Source: Ramlibacter sp.
GTDB lineage: Bacteria; Pseudomonadota; Gammaproteobacteria; Burkholderiales; Burkholderiaceae_C
NCBI GenBank assembly: GCA_016713005.1
Contig: JADJPY010000001.1
Location: 1 to 64,000, forward strand
DNA: 64,000 nucleotides
Reading direction: 5' to 3'
The notes under the pieces are model-generated. The model saw nothing but the letters and a program-made list of their open reading frames with translations. It was not told where the DNA came from and ran no database searches. Every line of letters begins with the position of its first letter. The first letter of the stretch is position 1. A program made the translations under genes and the position numbers. Shown here piece by piece: positions 28,108-36,449 of the stretch.

Positions 28108-29763
28108 ATGGCGACCAAGAACGGCTCAAAGGCTGCGGCACCTGCGAAGGAAGTTGCGCCCACCATCGAAGCACCTGTGCAGGCACCCGACCCGATAGCC
28201 ACGGCCTACAACGCCATTCCCTATCAGTCCAAGCCATTTGCCCAGTCCACGCCCGAGCAGCTGGCCGCCATGGCGAAGCTGTTCGGCCTGACGCCAGCGC
28301 CCATCGCCACCGCGCGCGTGCTGGAGATCGGCTGCTCGGCCGGGGGCAACATCATTCCGTTGGCCGTGCGTTTCCCTGGCGTCAAGGCCGTGGGAGTGGA
28401 CATCTCCAGCGTCGAGATCGAGCAGGGCCAGGCCCAACTGCGCGAGCTCGGGATCAAGAACTGCGAGTTGGTGTGCGCTGACATCTCCAAAGCGGTTGAC
28501 CAGCTCAAGGGGCCGTTTGATTACATCATCTGCCATGGTGTGTTCAGCTGGGTGCCTGATTCCGTGCGCCATGCCATCATGGATGTGGCCCGCACGCGCC
28601 TGGCACCGGACGGTGTGGCCTACATCAGCTACAACGTTTACCCGGGGTGGAAATTCCGCGAAGTCATCCGCGACATGATGATGTTCCACGCGGGCAATCT
28701 GGAAGAGCCGGTGCAGCGCCTGGGGCAGGCCAAGGCCATCCTGGAGTACATCAAGGGCATTACGGCGGAACAAAGCACCTACGGCAAGATGTTGCGCGAC
28801 GAGGCGGCCATCGTCTCGCGCGTGTCGGACGACTATCTCCAGCACGAGCACCTGTCGCACAACAACAAGCCGATGTACTTCCGGGAGTTCGTGCAGCTCG
28901 CGGCGGAACACAAGATGGCTTATCTGGGCGAGGCGTACCTCAGCGACATGGCGCCCCAGCGTCTGGGCGGCCAGGTGTACGAAACCCTGTCCAAGCTCTC
29001 CGCCGGCAATATCCTGGCGACCGAGCAATACATGGACTTCTTCACCAACCGCACGTTCCGCCAGACGCTGCTGGTTCACCAGGACGCGGCAGCGCGCATC
29101 AACCGCGCCCTTGGGCCTGCATCGCTGAAAGACATGGCTTTCTCCACCGTGCTGGCAGCCGATGCGACGTTCAAGCCTGTGCCAGGGCAGGCCCCGCTGG
29201 GCAAGTTTGGTGACACGGCCGGACGCAGCATCGCGGTCAACGCGGCGCTGCCGCTTGCCATGATCCAGACGCTGGTCGAGGCCCGGCCCTATCCGGTGAC
29301 ATTTGACGACCTGGCCCGGCTGAGTCGGGCCAAGGTTCCCCAGCTGGAGGGGGCGCCCGCTCAGGCGCTGACGGACGCGCTGGGCACCGAGTTGCTGAAC
29401 CTGATGCTGCAAAACATGGTGCGCGTGCACCTGGAGCCGCCCGCACCTCCCGTTTCAAGGGACAAGCCGGAAGCCTCGCCGCTGGCACGTGTTCAGGCCA
29501 GGCAGGGGCAGAACTGGGCCACCAGCGTGCTGCACGTCCCCGTGGGCATTTCGCCTGGCCATCAGGCCGTGTTGTCGGTTCTGGACGGTACCCGCGACAT
29601 CCCGGCGCTGGAAGAAGAGCTCAAGGCCCGCTTCAAGGACGGTCGCCTGACCGCCCAGCGCGGCAATGAACGCATCACGGATGACGCCCAGCTGGGCCAG
29701 CTGGCAGGCGCCTTCGTCAGGCAGGCGCTGGTTGAACTCCGTCAGCTCGGGCTGTTGATCTGA
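28108..29763 (+). CDS. SAM-dependent methyltransferase with regulatory domain, possible protein lysine methyltransferase
   Basis: 551 residues. The N-terminal class-I Rossmann fold has motif I 'LEIGCSAGGN' at about residues 72-81, an acidic 'VDIS' after beta-2, 'FDYIICHGVFSWVPD' (about 136-150) and 'SYNVYPGWKFREV' (about 173). The middle part corresponds to the methyltransferase regulatory domain family, and a C-terminal winged-helix-like region follows (about 400-551). Family knowledge: rickettsial lysine methyltransferases acting on the surface protein OmpB share this architecture and length. Context: it follows SapC by 14 bp with an AGGAAG ribosome site, downstream of a giant surface protein whose repeats carry regular lysines. 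Acting on the adhesin before export is my inference. The first ~30 residues are Ala/Pro/Lys-rich and probably disordered. Confidence 0.85.
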   Translation: MATKNGSKAAAPAKEVAPTIEAPVQAPDPIATAYNAIPYQSKPFAQSTPEQLAAMAKLFGLTPAPIATARVLEIGCSAGGNIIPLAVRFPGVKAVGVDISSVEIEQGQAQLRELGIKNCELVCADISKAVDQLKGPFDYIICHGVFSWVPDSVRHAIMDVARTRLAPDGVAYISYNVYPGWKFREVIRDMMMFHAGNLEEPVQRLGQAKAILEYIKGITAEQSTYGKMLRDEAAIVSRVSDDYLQHEHLSHNNKPMYFREFVQLAAEHKMAYLGEAYLSDMAPQRLGGQVYETLSKLSAGNILATEQYMDFFTNRTFRQTLLVHQDAAARINRALGPASLKDMAFSTVLAADATFKPVPGQAPLGKFGDTAGRSIAVNAALPLAMIQTLVEARPYPVTFDDLARLSRAKVPQLEGAPAQALTDALGTELLNLMLQNMVRVHLEPPAPPVSRDKPEASPLARVQARQGQNWATSVLHVPVGISPGHQAVLSVLDGTRDIPALEEELKARFKDGRLTAQRGNERITDDAQLGQLAGAFVRQALVELRQLGLLI

Positions 29764-29794
29764 CCTTCAACGTCAAGGCAACCCAAATGAAAAA

Positions 29795-29821
29795 CCCCCG
29801 CTGGAGACAGCGGGGGTTTTT
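29795..29821. terminator. Bidirectional terminator between methyltransferase and tRNA-Thr
   Basis: A perfect nine-pair stem CCCCCGCTG / CAGCGGGGG with a GAGA loop, followed by five T on the plus strand and preceded by five A (29790-29794). It can therefore also stop the convergent minus-strand tRNA-Thr transcript. Confidence 0.93.
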
Positions 29822-29824
29822 GTT

Positions 29825-29900
29825 TGGTGCCGGAGAGATGAATCGAACACCCGACCTTCTCATTACGAATGAGCTGCTCTACCGACTGAGCTACACCGGC
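29825..29900 (-). tRNA. tRNA-Thr (anticodon CGT)
   Basis: On the minus strand, 76 nt including an encoded CCA: acceptor GCCGGTG paired with the 3' arm, D-arm TAGCTCAGTCGGTAGAGC, anticodon loop TTCGTAA reading CGT, and T-arm GTTCGATTC. It reads ACG codons. It is transcribed toward the bidirectional terminator at 29795-29821. Confidence 0.96.
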
Positions 29901-29915
29901 GTTTTACAGCCTTCA

Positions 29916-29943
29916 ATTATAGCCCGGAGTGGTAGGAAGTCAC
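29916..29943 (-). promoter_or_regulatory. Sigma-70 promoter for tRNA-Thr
   Basis: On the minus strand, a perfect TATAAT (29921-29916) lies 16 bp after GTGACT (29943-29938). It overlaps the stop codon of fbp and sits about 15 bases ahead of the tRNA 5' end. Confidence 0.7.
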
Positions 29944-30924
29944 CCTGTCGACCTCGTTCTTGGAGCCCAGGATCACGCTCACACGCTCATGCAGCCTTGT
30001 GGGCTGGATGTCCAGGATGCGCTGACGTCCATTGGTGGCGGCACCACCGGCCTGCTCGACAATCCAGCCCATCGGGTTGGCTTCGTACATCAGGCGAAGT
30101 TTGCCGGGCTTGTCGGGTTCGCGCTTGTCCCACGGGTACATGAAGATGCCGCCGCGCGTCAGGATGCGATGCACATCGGCCACCATGCTGGCGATCCAGC
30201 GCATGTTGAAATCCTTGCCGCGCGGGCCCTCGGTGCCGGCCAGGCATTCGTCCACATAACGGCGAACGGGGGCATCCCAGTGGCGCATGTTGCTCATGTT
30301 GATGGCAAATTCCTTCGTGTCCGCGGGAATGCGCACGTTCTCCTGGATCAGCACGAATGAGCCCTGCTCGCGGTCCAGAGTGAACATTGCCACGCCGTCA
30401 CCAACCGTCAGCACCAGGGTGGTTTGCGGGCCATAAATGCAATACCCCGCCGCCACCTGCTGGTGGCCGGGTTGCAGGAAGTCGGTTTCCTCGACGCCAC
30501 GGTCGCCGTCGGGCATCTTCAGCACGCTGAATATCGTGCCGATGCTCACGTTCACGTCGATGTTGCTGGAGCCGTCCAGCGGGTCGAACAGCAGCAGGTA
30601 TTCGCCCTGGGGATAGCGGTTGGGCACGACGTAGATGCCGTCCATCTCCTCACTGGCCATGGCCGCCAGGTGACCGCCCCATTCGTTGGCTTCGATGAGC
30701 ACGTCATTGGCGATGATGTCCAGCTTCTTTTGCACCTCGCCCTGCACGTTCTCGCTGCCGGCGGTGCCCAGCACGCCGCCCAGGGCACCCTTGTTCACCG
30801 CCTGGCTGACGCTCTTGCAGGCCCGGGCCACCACCTCGATCAGCAGGCGCAGCTGCGAGGGGATGTGCCCGTCCACACGTTGCTGCTCGACCAGGTAACG
30901 GGTGAGGGAGATTTTCTGGCTCAT
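29917..30924 (-). CDS. fbp: Fructose-1,6-bisphosphatase class I
   Basis: Hydrolyses fructose 1,6-bisphosphate to fructose 6-phosphate in gluconeogenesis (and in the Calvin cycle where present), in the cytoplasm with Mg2+. At 335 residues it has the usual class-I length. The metal/phosphate signature DPLDGSSN lies at residues 114-121, with further family blocks at '[22 protein letters not shown]' and the C-terminal 'GGAATNG'. The frame is open further upstream, but ATG 30924 ([10 protein letters not shown]) overlaps the pepN stop as ATGA, which fixes the start and indicates translational coupling. It is the last gene of the hydrolase-prfB-HAD-pepN-fbp series. Confidence 0.97.
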   Translation of the reverse strand: MSQKISLTRYLVEQQRVDGHIPSQLRLLIEVVARACKSVSQAVNKGALGGVLGTAGSENVQGEVQKKLDIIANDVLIEANEWGGHLAAMASEEMDGIYVVPNRYPQGEYLLLFDPLDGSSNIDVNVSIGTIFSVLKMPDGDRGVEETDFLQPGHQQVAAGYCIYGPQTTLVLTVGDGVAMFTLDREQGSFVLIQENVRIPADTKEFAINMSNMRHWDAPVRRYVDECLAGTEGPRGKDFNMRWIASMVADVHRILTRGGIFMYPWDKREPDKPGKLRLMYEANPMGWIVEQAGGAATNGRQRILDIQPTRLHERVSVILGSKNEVDRVTSYHSGL

Positions 30925-33632
30925 GATGATGTTCCTTGTTCGGCCAGGGCGCGGGTCACGACCTCGCGCACATCGTTGCTCAGATCGGCGCGGGCGGCCA
31001 CCCGGCTGATGGCCTCGCGCGCGGCGCTCCGCCACGGCTCGGCCAGTTTGCGCCAGCGGTCCAGTGCACGGGCCAGCCGGGCCGCCACCTGGGGGTTGAT
31101 GGCATCGAGCTCGATCACACGCTCGCTCCAGAACACATAGCCCGCGGCATCGGCCCGGTGGAAGGCGCCGGGGTTGGCATTGCAGAAGCTGAACACCAGG
31201 CTGCGCGCCCGGTTGGGGTTGCGCAGGTTGAAGTCGGGGTGGCTCATGAGTTGGCGCACTGCAGGCAACACGTCGCCGCCGCGGTCGGGCGCGCCCGCCT
31301 GCAGGGCAAACCACTTGTCCAGCACAAGCGGTTCGTCACGGAACAGGGCATGGAACCGCGCCAGCGCCTGCGCCGCCAGCGGCTGACCGCTGGAGACCAG
31401 GGCCGCCAGCGCGCCGAAGCGGTCGGTCATGTTGCCCGCATCCTTGAAGCGCTGCAGCGCCTTGCCCGGCCAAACCGTGTCGCCCGTCGCACGAGCCGCC
31501 AGGCAAAGGTTGGCCAGTGCCAGATTGGCCAGCGCGCGCCGTCCGCTGCTGGCAGCGTCCGGGCGATAGGCACCCAGGCTGCGGTGGGTTTCCCAGGCCC
31601 AGGCCCAGTCGTCCTGCAGCGCCCGGGCCAGCTGCTCGCGCATGGCCTCGCGCACGGCGTGGATGCGTTGCGGGTCCACCTCGGCAAGCTGCTCGGCAAT
31701 GTAGGTTTCCGCCGGCAGGGTGAGCACCAGCTCCTTGAAGGCTGCATCCAGAGTGGGGTGACGCAGCACGGCCCGTATGGCCTGGACATAACCATCTTTT
31801 AGCACGCCAGCCCCCGCCAGATCTTGCTGACCCGCTATCAATTCGATAGCGCGGTTGAGCCCAAGGCGTTGTCCCGCTTCCCAGCGGTTGAACGGGTCGC
31901 TGTCGTTGGCCAGCAGCGCGAGCAACTGCTCATCGGTGTAGGCAAAGTCCAGGATCACCGGCGCAGAGAAGCCGCGCAGGATGGAAGGCACAGGCTCCAC
32001 CGGCACGTTGGTGAAGCGCAGCGTCTCGCTGGCCTGGGTGATCACAAAGGTGCGGTGGCCCGGCACGGCTGCGCCCTCCTGGGCCAGCTGCAGCGGCAGG
32101 TCGCGCCCATCGGCCGGGTTCACCAGACCCAGAGCCAGCGGGATGACGAACGGCTCGTTGGCGACCTGCCCGGCCGGGGCGGCGCAGCTCTGGTTCAGGC
32201 TGAGTGTGTAGACCTGCGCCGCGGCGTCGTACTCACCCCGGGCGGCAATGCGCGGCGTGCCTGCCTGGCTGTACCAGCGCTTGAACGGCTCCAGCAACAC
32301 CGACAGGGCCGAGCCCGGGTTGGCGTCCGCAATCGCCTGGGCGAAATCGTCGCAGGTCACCGCCTGGCCGTCGTGCCGCTCAAAGTACAGCTTCATGCCG
32401 CGGGCGAAACCGTCGCGCCCCACCAGCGTCTGCATCATGCGCACGACCTCGGCACCTTTTTCGTAGATGGTGACGGTGTAGAAGTTGTTGATCTCCAGGT
32501 ACTGGTCGGGTCGCACCGGGTGCGCCATCGGGCCGGCGTCTTCGGGGAACTGCACGGTGCGCAGCACCCGCACGTCCTCGATGCGCTTGACGGCGCGGGC
32601 GGAAGGTTCGGCGCACAGGTCCTGCGAGAACTCCTGGTCACGAAAAACCGTGAGCCCTTCCTTCAGGCTCAGCTGGAACCAGTCGCGACAGGTCACGCGG
32701 TTGCCCGTCCAGTTGTGGAAGTACTCGTGACCCACCACGCTTTCGATGTTGGCGTAGTCCACGTCGGTCGCGGTGGACTGGCTCGCCAGCACGAACTTGG
32801 TGTTGAAGATGTTCAACCCCTTGTTCTCCATGGCCCCCATGTTGAAGTCGCTGGTGGCGACGATCATGAAGCGCTCCAGGTCCAGCGGCAGGCCAAAGCG
32901 TGCCTCGTCCCAGGCCACGCTGGCCATCAGCGAATTCATCGCGTGCTCGGTCTTGTCCAGGTCGCCGGGGCGCACCCAGACCTGCAGCAGGTGCTCGCTG
33001 CCGCTGCGTGCGGTGATGCGCTGCTCACGGCACACCAGCCGCCCGGCCACCAGCGCGAACAGGTAGCAGGGCTTGCGGTGGGGGTCCACCCATTTGGCAA
33101 AGTGGCGCCCGTCTTCCAGGTCGCCCGATTCGACGAGATTGCCGTTGGACAACAGCACCGGATACTGTGTGCGGTCGGCGCGCAGGGTCACGCTGTAGCT
33201 GGACATCACGTCCGGACGATCCAGGAAGTAGGTAATTCGCCGGAATCCTTCGGCTTCGCACTGGGTGAAGAACGACTCGTTGCTCACGTACAGGCCCATG
33301 AGCTTGGTGTTCTTCTCGGGCGCGCAGGTGGTGAAGATCTCCAGATCGAAAGGCGCGGTGCCTTCGGGCAGGTTTTCCAGCACCAGCTGGCCTGCGTCCA
33401 TCTTGAACGAGGTGCCCTGGCCGTTGACCAGCACCCGCGCCAGGTTGAGATCCTCACCATCCAGGCGCAGCGGCTGGGCGGCCACGTCCGGATTTCGACG
33501 GATGGTCATGCGGTTGAGCACGCGGGTGCGCGCTGGCTCCAGGTCAAAGGCAAGGTCCACGGTGTCGATCCACCAGGCCGGCGCCTGGTAGTCTGCACGC
33601 CGCACCAGGGCGGTTTGTCCTTCACGCAACAT
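30921..33632 (-). CDS. pepN: Aminopeptidase N (M1 zinc metallopeptidase)
   Basis: Removes N-terminal amino acids from peptides in the cytoplasm. 903 residues, close to the usual ~880 of bacterial PepN. The exopeptidase motif GAMEN is at 266-270, and the zinc site HEYFH (302-306) is followed by the second glutamate in '[13 protein letters not shown]' (325). The C-terminal helical domain is complete. A short dispersed repeat (31795-31853) lies inside the gene and encodes about residues 593-613 ([15 protein letters not shown]); this part is likely lineage-specific. The start overlaps the end of the HAD gene by 11 nt, and the stop overlaps the fbp start. Confidence 0.97.
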   Translation of the reverse strand: MLREGQTALVRRADYQAPAWWIDTVDLAFDLEPARTRVLNRMTIRRNPDVAAQPLRLDGEDLNLARVLVNGQGTSFKMDAGQLVLENLPEGTAPFDLEIFTTCAPEKNTKLMGLYVSNESFFTQCEAEGFRRITYFLDRPDVMSSYSVTLRADRTQYPVLLSNGNLVESGDLEDGRHFAKWVDPHRKPCYLFALVAGRLVCREQRITARSGSEHLLQVWVRPGDLDKTEHAMNSLMASVAWDEARFGLPLDLERFMIVATSDFNMGAMENKGLNIFNTKFVLASQSTATDVDYANIESVVGHEYFHNWTGNRVTCRDWFQLSLKEGLTVFRDQEFSQDLCAEPSARAVKRIEDVRVLRTVQFPEDAGPMAHPVRPDQYLEINNFYTVTIYEKGAEVVRMMQTLVGRDGFARGMKLYFERHDGQAVTCDDFAQAIADANPGSALSVLLEPFKRWYSQAGTPRIAARGEYDAAAQVYTLSLNQSCAAPAGQVANEPFVIPLALGLVNPADGRDLPLQLAQEGAAVPGHRTFVITQASETLRFTNVPVEPVPSILRGFSAPVILDFAYTDEQLLALLANDSDPFNRWEAGQRLGLNRAIELIAGQQDLAGAGVLKDGYVQAIRAVLRHPTLDAAFKELVLTLPAETYIAEQLAEVDPQRIHAVREAMREQLARALQDDWAWAWETHRSLGAYRPDAASSGRRALANLALANLCLAARATGDTVWPGKALQRFKDAGNMTDRFGALAALVSSGQPLAAQALARFHALFRDEPLVLDKWFALQAGAPDRGGDVLPAVRQLMSHPDFNLRNPNRARSLVFSFCNANPGAFHRADAAGYVFWSERVIELDAINPQVAARLARALDRWRKLAEPWRSAAREAISRVAARADLSNDVREVVTRALAEQGTSS
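31795..31853 (-). repeat. Dispersed ~60-bp repeat, copy inside pepN
   Basis: Minus-strand reading GCGCTATCGAATTGATAGCG, then GGGTCAGCAAGATC and GCGGGGGCTGGCG. It starts with a perfect hairpin GCTATC-GAATT-GATAGC. The same block order occurs at 37961, 48060, 50221 and 59764. Confidence 0.8.
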
Positions 33633-34377
33633 GCAAGGTCTCCAGAAAATCGTTGTCCAACAGTTCGTGATAGTTGCGCACGCTGGCCAGCACGTGAGGG
33701 CCGTGCAGTTGCTGCGGCGTGTGGGTGGTGCACACGGCTACCGCCCGCATGCCCGCACGGCGTGCGGCCTCGATGCCAAAGGGTGCATCCTCGAACACGA
33801 TGCAGCCCGGCGCAGGCACGTCCAGGCGCCGCGCGGCCTCCAGAAAGATGTCGGGCTCGGGCTTGCCACGCAGCCCCTCGTCGCCCCCCACCACCGCGTG
33901 CGGCAACGGGTCCATGCGCAGGTGGCCAAAGGCAAAAGCGATGTTGTCGCGGTCACCCGCGGTGCCCACGCCAACCTTGAGCCCGCGCGCCATGGCCTGT
34001 GCAGCAAAGGCGCGAAACCCACCCACCTCGGCAAACTCCGGGGCGTAGAGCGCGCGGTAAATGTCCTCTTTCTCGCGGATCAGGTCCCAGGCCCGGGACT
34101 CGGGGAGGTCGTGCCCGAACAGCTCGCGCATGCACTCTGCGCCTGTCCGCCCGGTGGTGCGTCTGAGCACCTCCTCCACCGGCATTGCCAGGCCATGGCG
34201 GCGGGTGAACTCGCCCCAGCTCCTGGCATGCCAGGGCATGGAATCGATCATGGTGCCGTCCATGTCGAAGATAAAAGCCCCCACGCTCCCCGCTGCGCGT
34301 GGTTCGCTGCCCCCCGAGGGGGCCTTCGCGCCGTGGGACGGCCCGGCGGCGCTCATCAGGGTCTTGGCGCATTCCAT
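33622..34377 (-). CDS. HAD-family phosphatase (beta-phosphoglucomutase-like)
   Basis: A cytoplasmic HAD hydrolase of 251 residues; the substrate is probably a small phosphorylated metabolite and is not readable from sequence. Motif I is FIFDMDGT (Asp nucleophile), followed by an alpha-helical cap, motif II 'GVGTAG', the motif III Lys in 'GKPEPDIF', and motif IV 'IVFEDAPFGIEAA'. The ATG at 34377 shares its A with the prfB stop (TAATG). That start gives a ~30-residue Gly/Ser/Pro-rich N-terminal extension not usual in the family. The extension is encoded by a GC-rich REP-like element (34280-34350), so it is probably a repeat captured by the reading frame. Confidence 0.88.
   Translation of the reverse strand: MECAKTLMSAAGPSHGAKAPSGGSEPRAAGSVGAFIFDMDGTMIDSMPWHARSWGEFTRRHGLAMPVEEVLRRTTGRTGAECMRELFGHDLPESRAWDLIREKEDIYRALYAPEFAEVGGFRAFAAQAMARGLKVGVGTAGDRDNIAFAFGHLRMDPLPHAVVGGDEGLRGKPEPDIFLEAARRLDVPAPGCIVFEDAPFGIEAARRAGMRAVAVCTTHTPQQLHGPHVLASVRNYHELLDNDFLETLHVA
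34280..34350 (+). repeat. GC-rich REP-like element, copy in HAD gene 5' end
   Basis: Contains CCCCCCGAGGGGGCC followed about 20 bases later by GGCCCGGCGGCG. The same two blocks, similarly spaced, occur at 47214-47288 and, inverted and more diverged, at 41152-41232. Here it is translated as the N-terminal extension of the HAD protein. Confidence 0.7.
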
Positions 34378-35481
34378 TACACGCCCTGCTTGAGGGACGC
34401 TTCGATAAACGCATCCAGATCGCCGTCCAGCACCTTTTGCGTGGCGGAGATTTCGACACCCGTGCGCAGGTCCTTGATGCGGCTGTTGTCCAGCACGTAG
34501 CTGCGGATCTGGTGGCCCCAGCCCACGTCGGTCTTGGAGTCCTCCAGCTTCTGCTGCTCGGCCTGCTTCTTGCGCATTTCGTGGTCGTACAGGCGCGCGC
34601 GCAGGCGCTTCCAGGCAACATCGCGGTTGCTGTGCTGGCTGCGCCCATCCTGGCACTGCACCACGATGCCGGTGGGCAAGTGCGTGAGGCGCACCGCCGA
34701 GTCGGTCTTGTTGATGTGCTGGCCGCCCGCGCCGCTTGCACGGAAGGTATCGGTGCGCACGTCCGCCGGGTTGATCTCGATCTCGATGTTGTCGTCCACT
34801 TCCGGGTAGACAAACACGCTGGCAAAGCTGGTGTGGCGCCCGCCGGAGGAGTCAAACGGGCTCTTGCGCACCAGCCGGTGCACCCCGGTTTCGGTGCGCA
34901 ACAGGCCAAAGGCGTAGTCGCCCTCGATCTTGATGGTGGCGCCCTTGATGCCGGCGGTGTCGCCCGGGGTTTCGTCCTCGATCGTCGTCTTGAAGCCCTT
35001 GCGCTCGGCGTACTTCAGGTATTGGCGCAGCAGCATGCTGGCCCAGTCGCAGGCCTCTGTTCCGCCGGCGCCGGCCTGCAGGTCCAGGAAGCAGTTGCTC
35101 GGGTCGGCCGGCTGGTTGAACATGCGGCGGAACTCCAGCTGCTCCACCAGTGTGGCCAGCTTGGATGCCTCGGCCTCGATGGTCAGCAGCCCGGCGTCGT
35201 CGCCCTCGTCGCGGCTCATCTCGAACAGCTCGGTGTTGTCGGAGAGCTCGCGCGTCAGGTTGGTGATCGTCACGACCACGTCGTCCAGTGACTTTTTCTC
35301 GCGACCCAGTTCCTGGGCCTTTTTCGGGTCGTTCCAGACCGTGGGGTCCTCAAGCGACGCGTTGACCGTCCTCAGTCTCTCTGACTTGGCATCGAAGTCA
35401 AAGATACCTCCGCAAGTCTTCTGTGCGCGCGCTCAGGTCGGCGAGCCGGGTGCCGATGGCATTGATGTGTTCTGCGTCCAT
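34377..35481 (-). CDS. prfB: Peptide chain release factor 2 (programmed +1 frameshift)
   Basis: Terminates translation at UGA and UAA. Frame 1 starts at ATG 35481 and codes 27 residues ([10 protein letters not shown] to LRRYL), ending in CTT TGA C (35403-35397). A +1 shift skips 35400 and continues as [10 protein letters not shown] to the stop at 34377, for 367 residues in all. GGAGG (35411-35407) just ahead is the internal Shine-Dalgarno-like stimulator. The peptidyl-hydrolase loop GGQ ([10 protein letters not shown]) and the SPF tripeptide for stop recognition (KSPFDSSGG) are both present. The product represses its own synthesis, since low RF2 favours frameshifting. Its upstream neighbour is an alpha/beta hydrolase 39 bp away, and the HAD gene follows with a 1-base overlap. 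Confidence 0.97.
35397..35411 (-). promoter_or_regulatory. RF2 programmed frameshift site
   Basis: GGAGG-TAT-CTT-TGA-C on the minus strand: internal Shine-Dalgarno-like sequence, slippery CTT and in-frame UGA followed by C, the classical autoregulatory arrangement of prfB. Confidence 0.95.
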
Positions 35482-35520
35482 GGGGTACTTCCTGGGTTTT
35501 CGGGGTAACCGCGCATTTTC

Positions 35521-36423
35521 TCACGCGGTGAAGCCCTCGATCAGCCCGGCCAGCTGTTGCGGCTGGTCGTGATGCAGCATGTGGCCCGCATCGGTCACTA
35601 CCGCGCGACGGCAATCAGGCACCGATTTCAGCCGCTCGTGGTACTCCGCGAGCGTGTATTTCCCCTGCCACCACTGGCCCAGGCTGTCGTCGCTGGCCTC
35701 AACGGCCAGCACCGGTGCGGTGATGCGGCCGTACAGTTCCAGCACTTCGTCCAGGCGGGAGAGCTGGGCGTTGACGATCTTGTGCGCCGGGTCGCCCAGG
35801 ATCACCCATCGGCCTTGCGCGTCGGGTCGTGCCCAGTGCGGTGCCAGCCAGTCGGCCTTGTCCTGGGTCAGGCGGGGGTTGGTCTTCATCAGGCGGCGCG
35901 CCACGCCAGCCGCATCGTCGTAGTCCTTGAGCGCGAGCTCGCCGCGGTGGAAGGCCTTGACCTCGTCCATCCAGCGCGCGTACCGCCCGGGTGCGCTGGA
36001 AGGGCGGTTGACCGGCATGCCGAATCCCTCCAGGTTGACCAGCCGGCGCACCCGCTGGGGGCGCGCCCCGGTGTACAGCATCACCACGTTGCCGCCCATG
36101 CTGTGGCCCACCAGGTCCACCGGCGCACCGGGGCTGTAGTGGTCCAGCAGAAAATCAAGGTCGGCCAGGTAGTCGGGGAACCAGTAGTTGTCGGCGGGCG
36201 GTGTCTCGGTCAGGCCGTAGCCGCGCCAGTCGGGGGCGATCACCCATCGGTCCTGCGCCAGCGCGTCCACCATGAACTGCCACGATGCGCCCACGTCCAT
36301 CCAGCCATGCATCAGGACCAGGGGTGCGACGCCCGGCTGTGGTTCACCCCAGAGATGGACGTGGTAGCGCAGGTTGCGGATCGGGACAAACTCGCTGCGG
36401 GAGGCTCTTTTCGCTTGGTACAT
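35521..36423 (-). CDS. Alpha/beta-fold hydrolase
   Basis: A 300-residue serine hydrolase with the oxyanion-hole segment 'LVLMHGWMDVGASW' and the nucleophile elbow GHSMGG. A late Asp follows ('VLAVEASDDSLGQWW'), and a C-terminal His in 'DAGHMLHHDQP' completes a plausible catalytic triad. No signal peptide, so it is probably cytoplasmic. The substrate is unknown; the family includes esterases and haloalkane-dehalogenase-like enzymes. It starts back to back with the acyl-CoA synthetase (26 bp apart), so the two probably share a divergent promoter region. It leads the minus-strand series into prfB. Confidence 0.88.
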   Translation of the reverse strand: MYQAKRASRSEFVPIRNLRYHVHLWGEPQPGVAPLVLMHGWMDVGASWQFMVDALAQDRWVIAPDWRGYGLTETPPADNYWFPDYLADLDFLLDHYSPGAPVDLVGHSMGGNVVMLYTGARPQRVRRLVNLEGFGMPVNRPSSAPGRYARWMDEVKAFHRGELALKDYDDAAGVARRLMKTNPRLTQDKADWLAPHWARPDAQGRWVILGDPAHKIVNAQLSRLDEVLELYGRITAPVLAVEASDDSLGQWWQGKYTLAEYHERLKSVPDCRRAVVTDAGHMLHHDQPQQLAGLIEGFTA

Positions 36424-36449
36424 TCAGGGGATTATTCAGGAGATCGGTG

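Noticed and set aside
36285..36449. A longer N-terminus for the acyl-CoA synthetase
   Set aside because: The extension overlaps the divergent hydrolase gene, is Arg-rich and lacks family similarity. ATG 36450 has a ribosome site.
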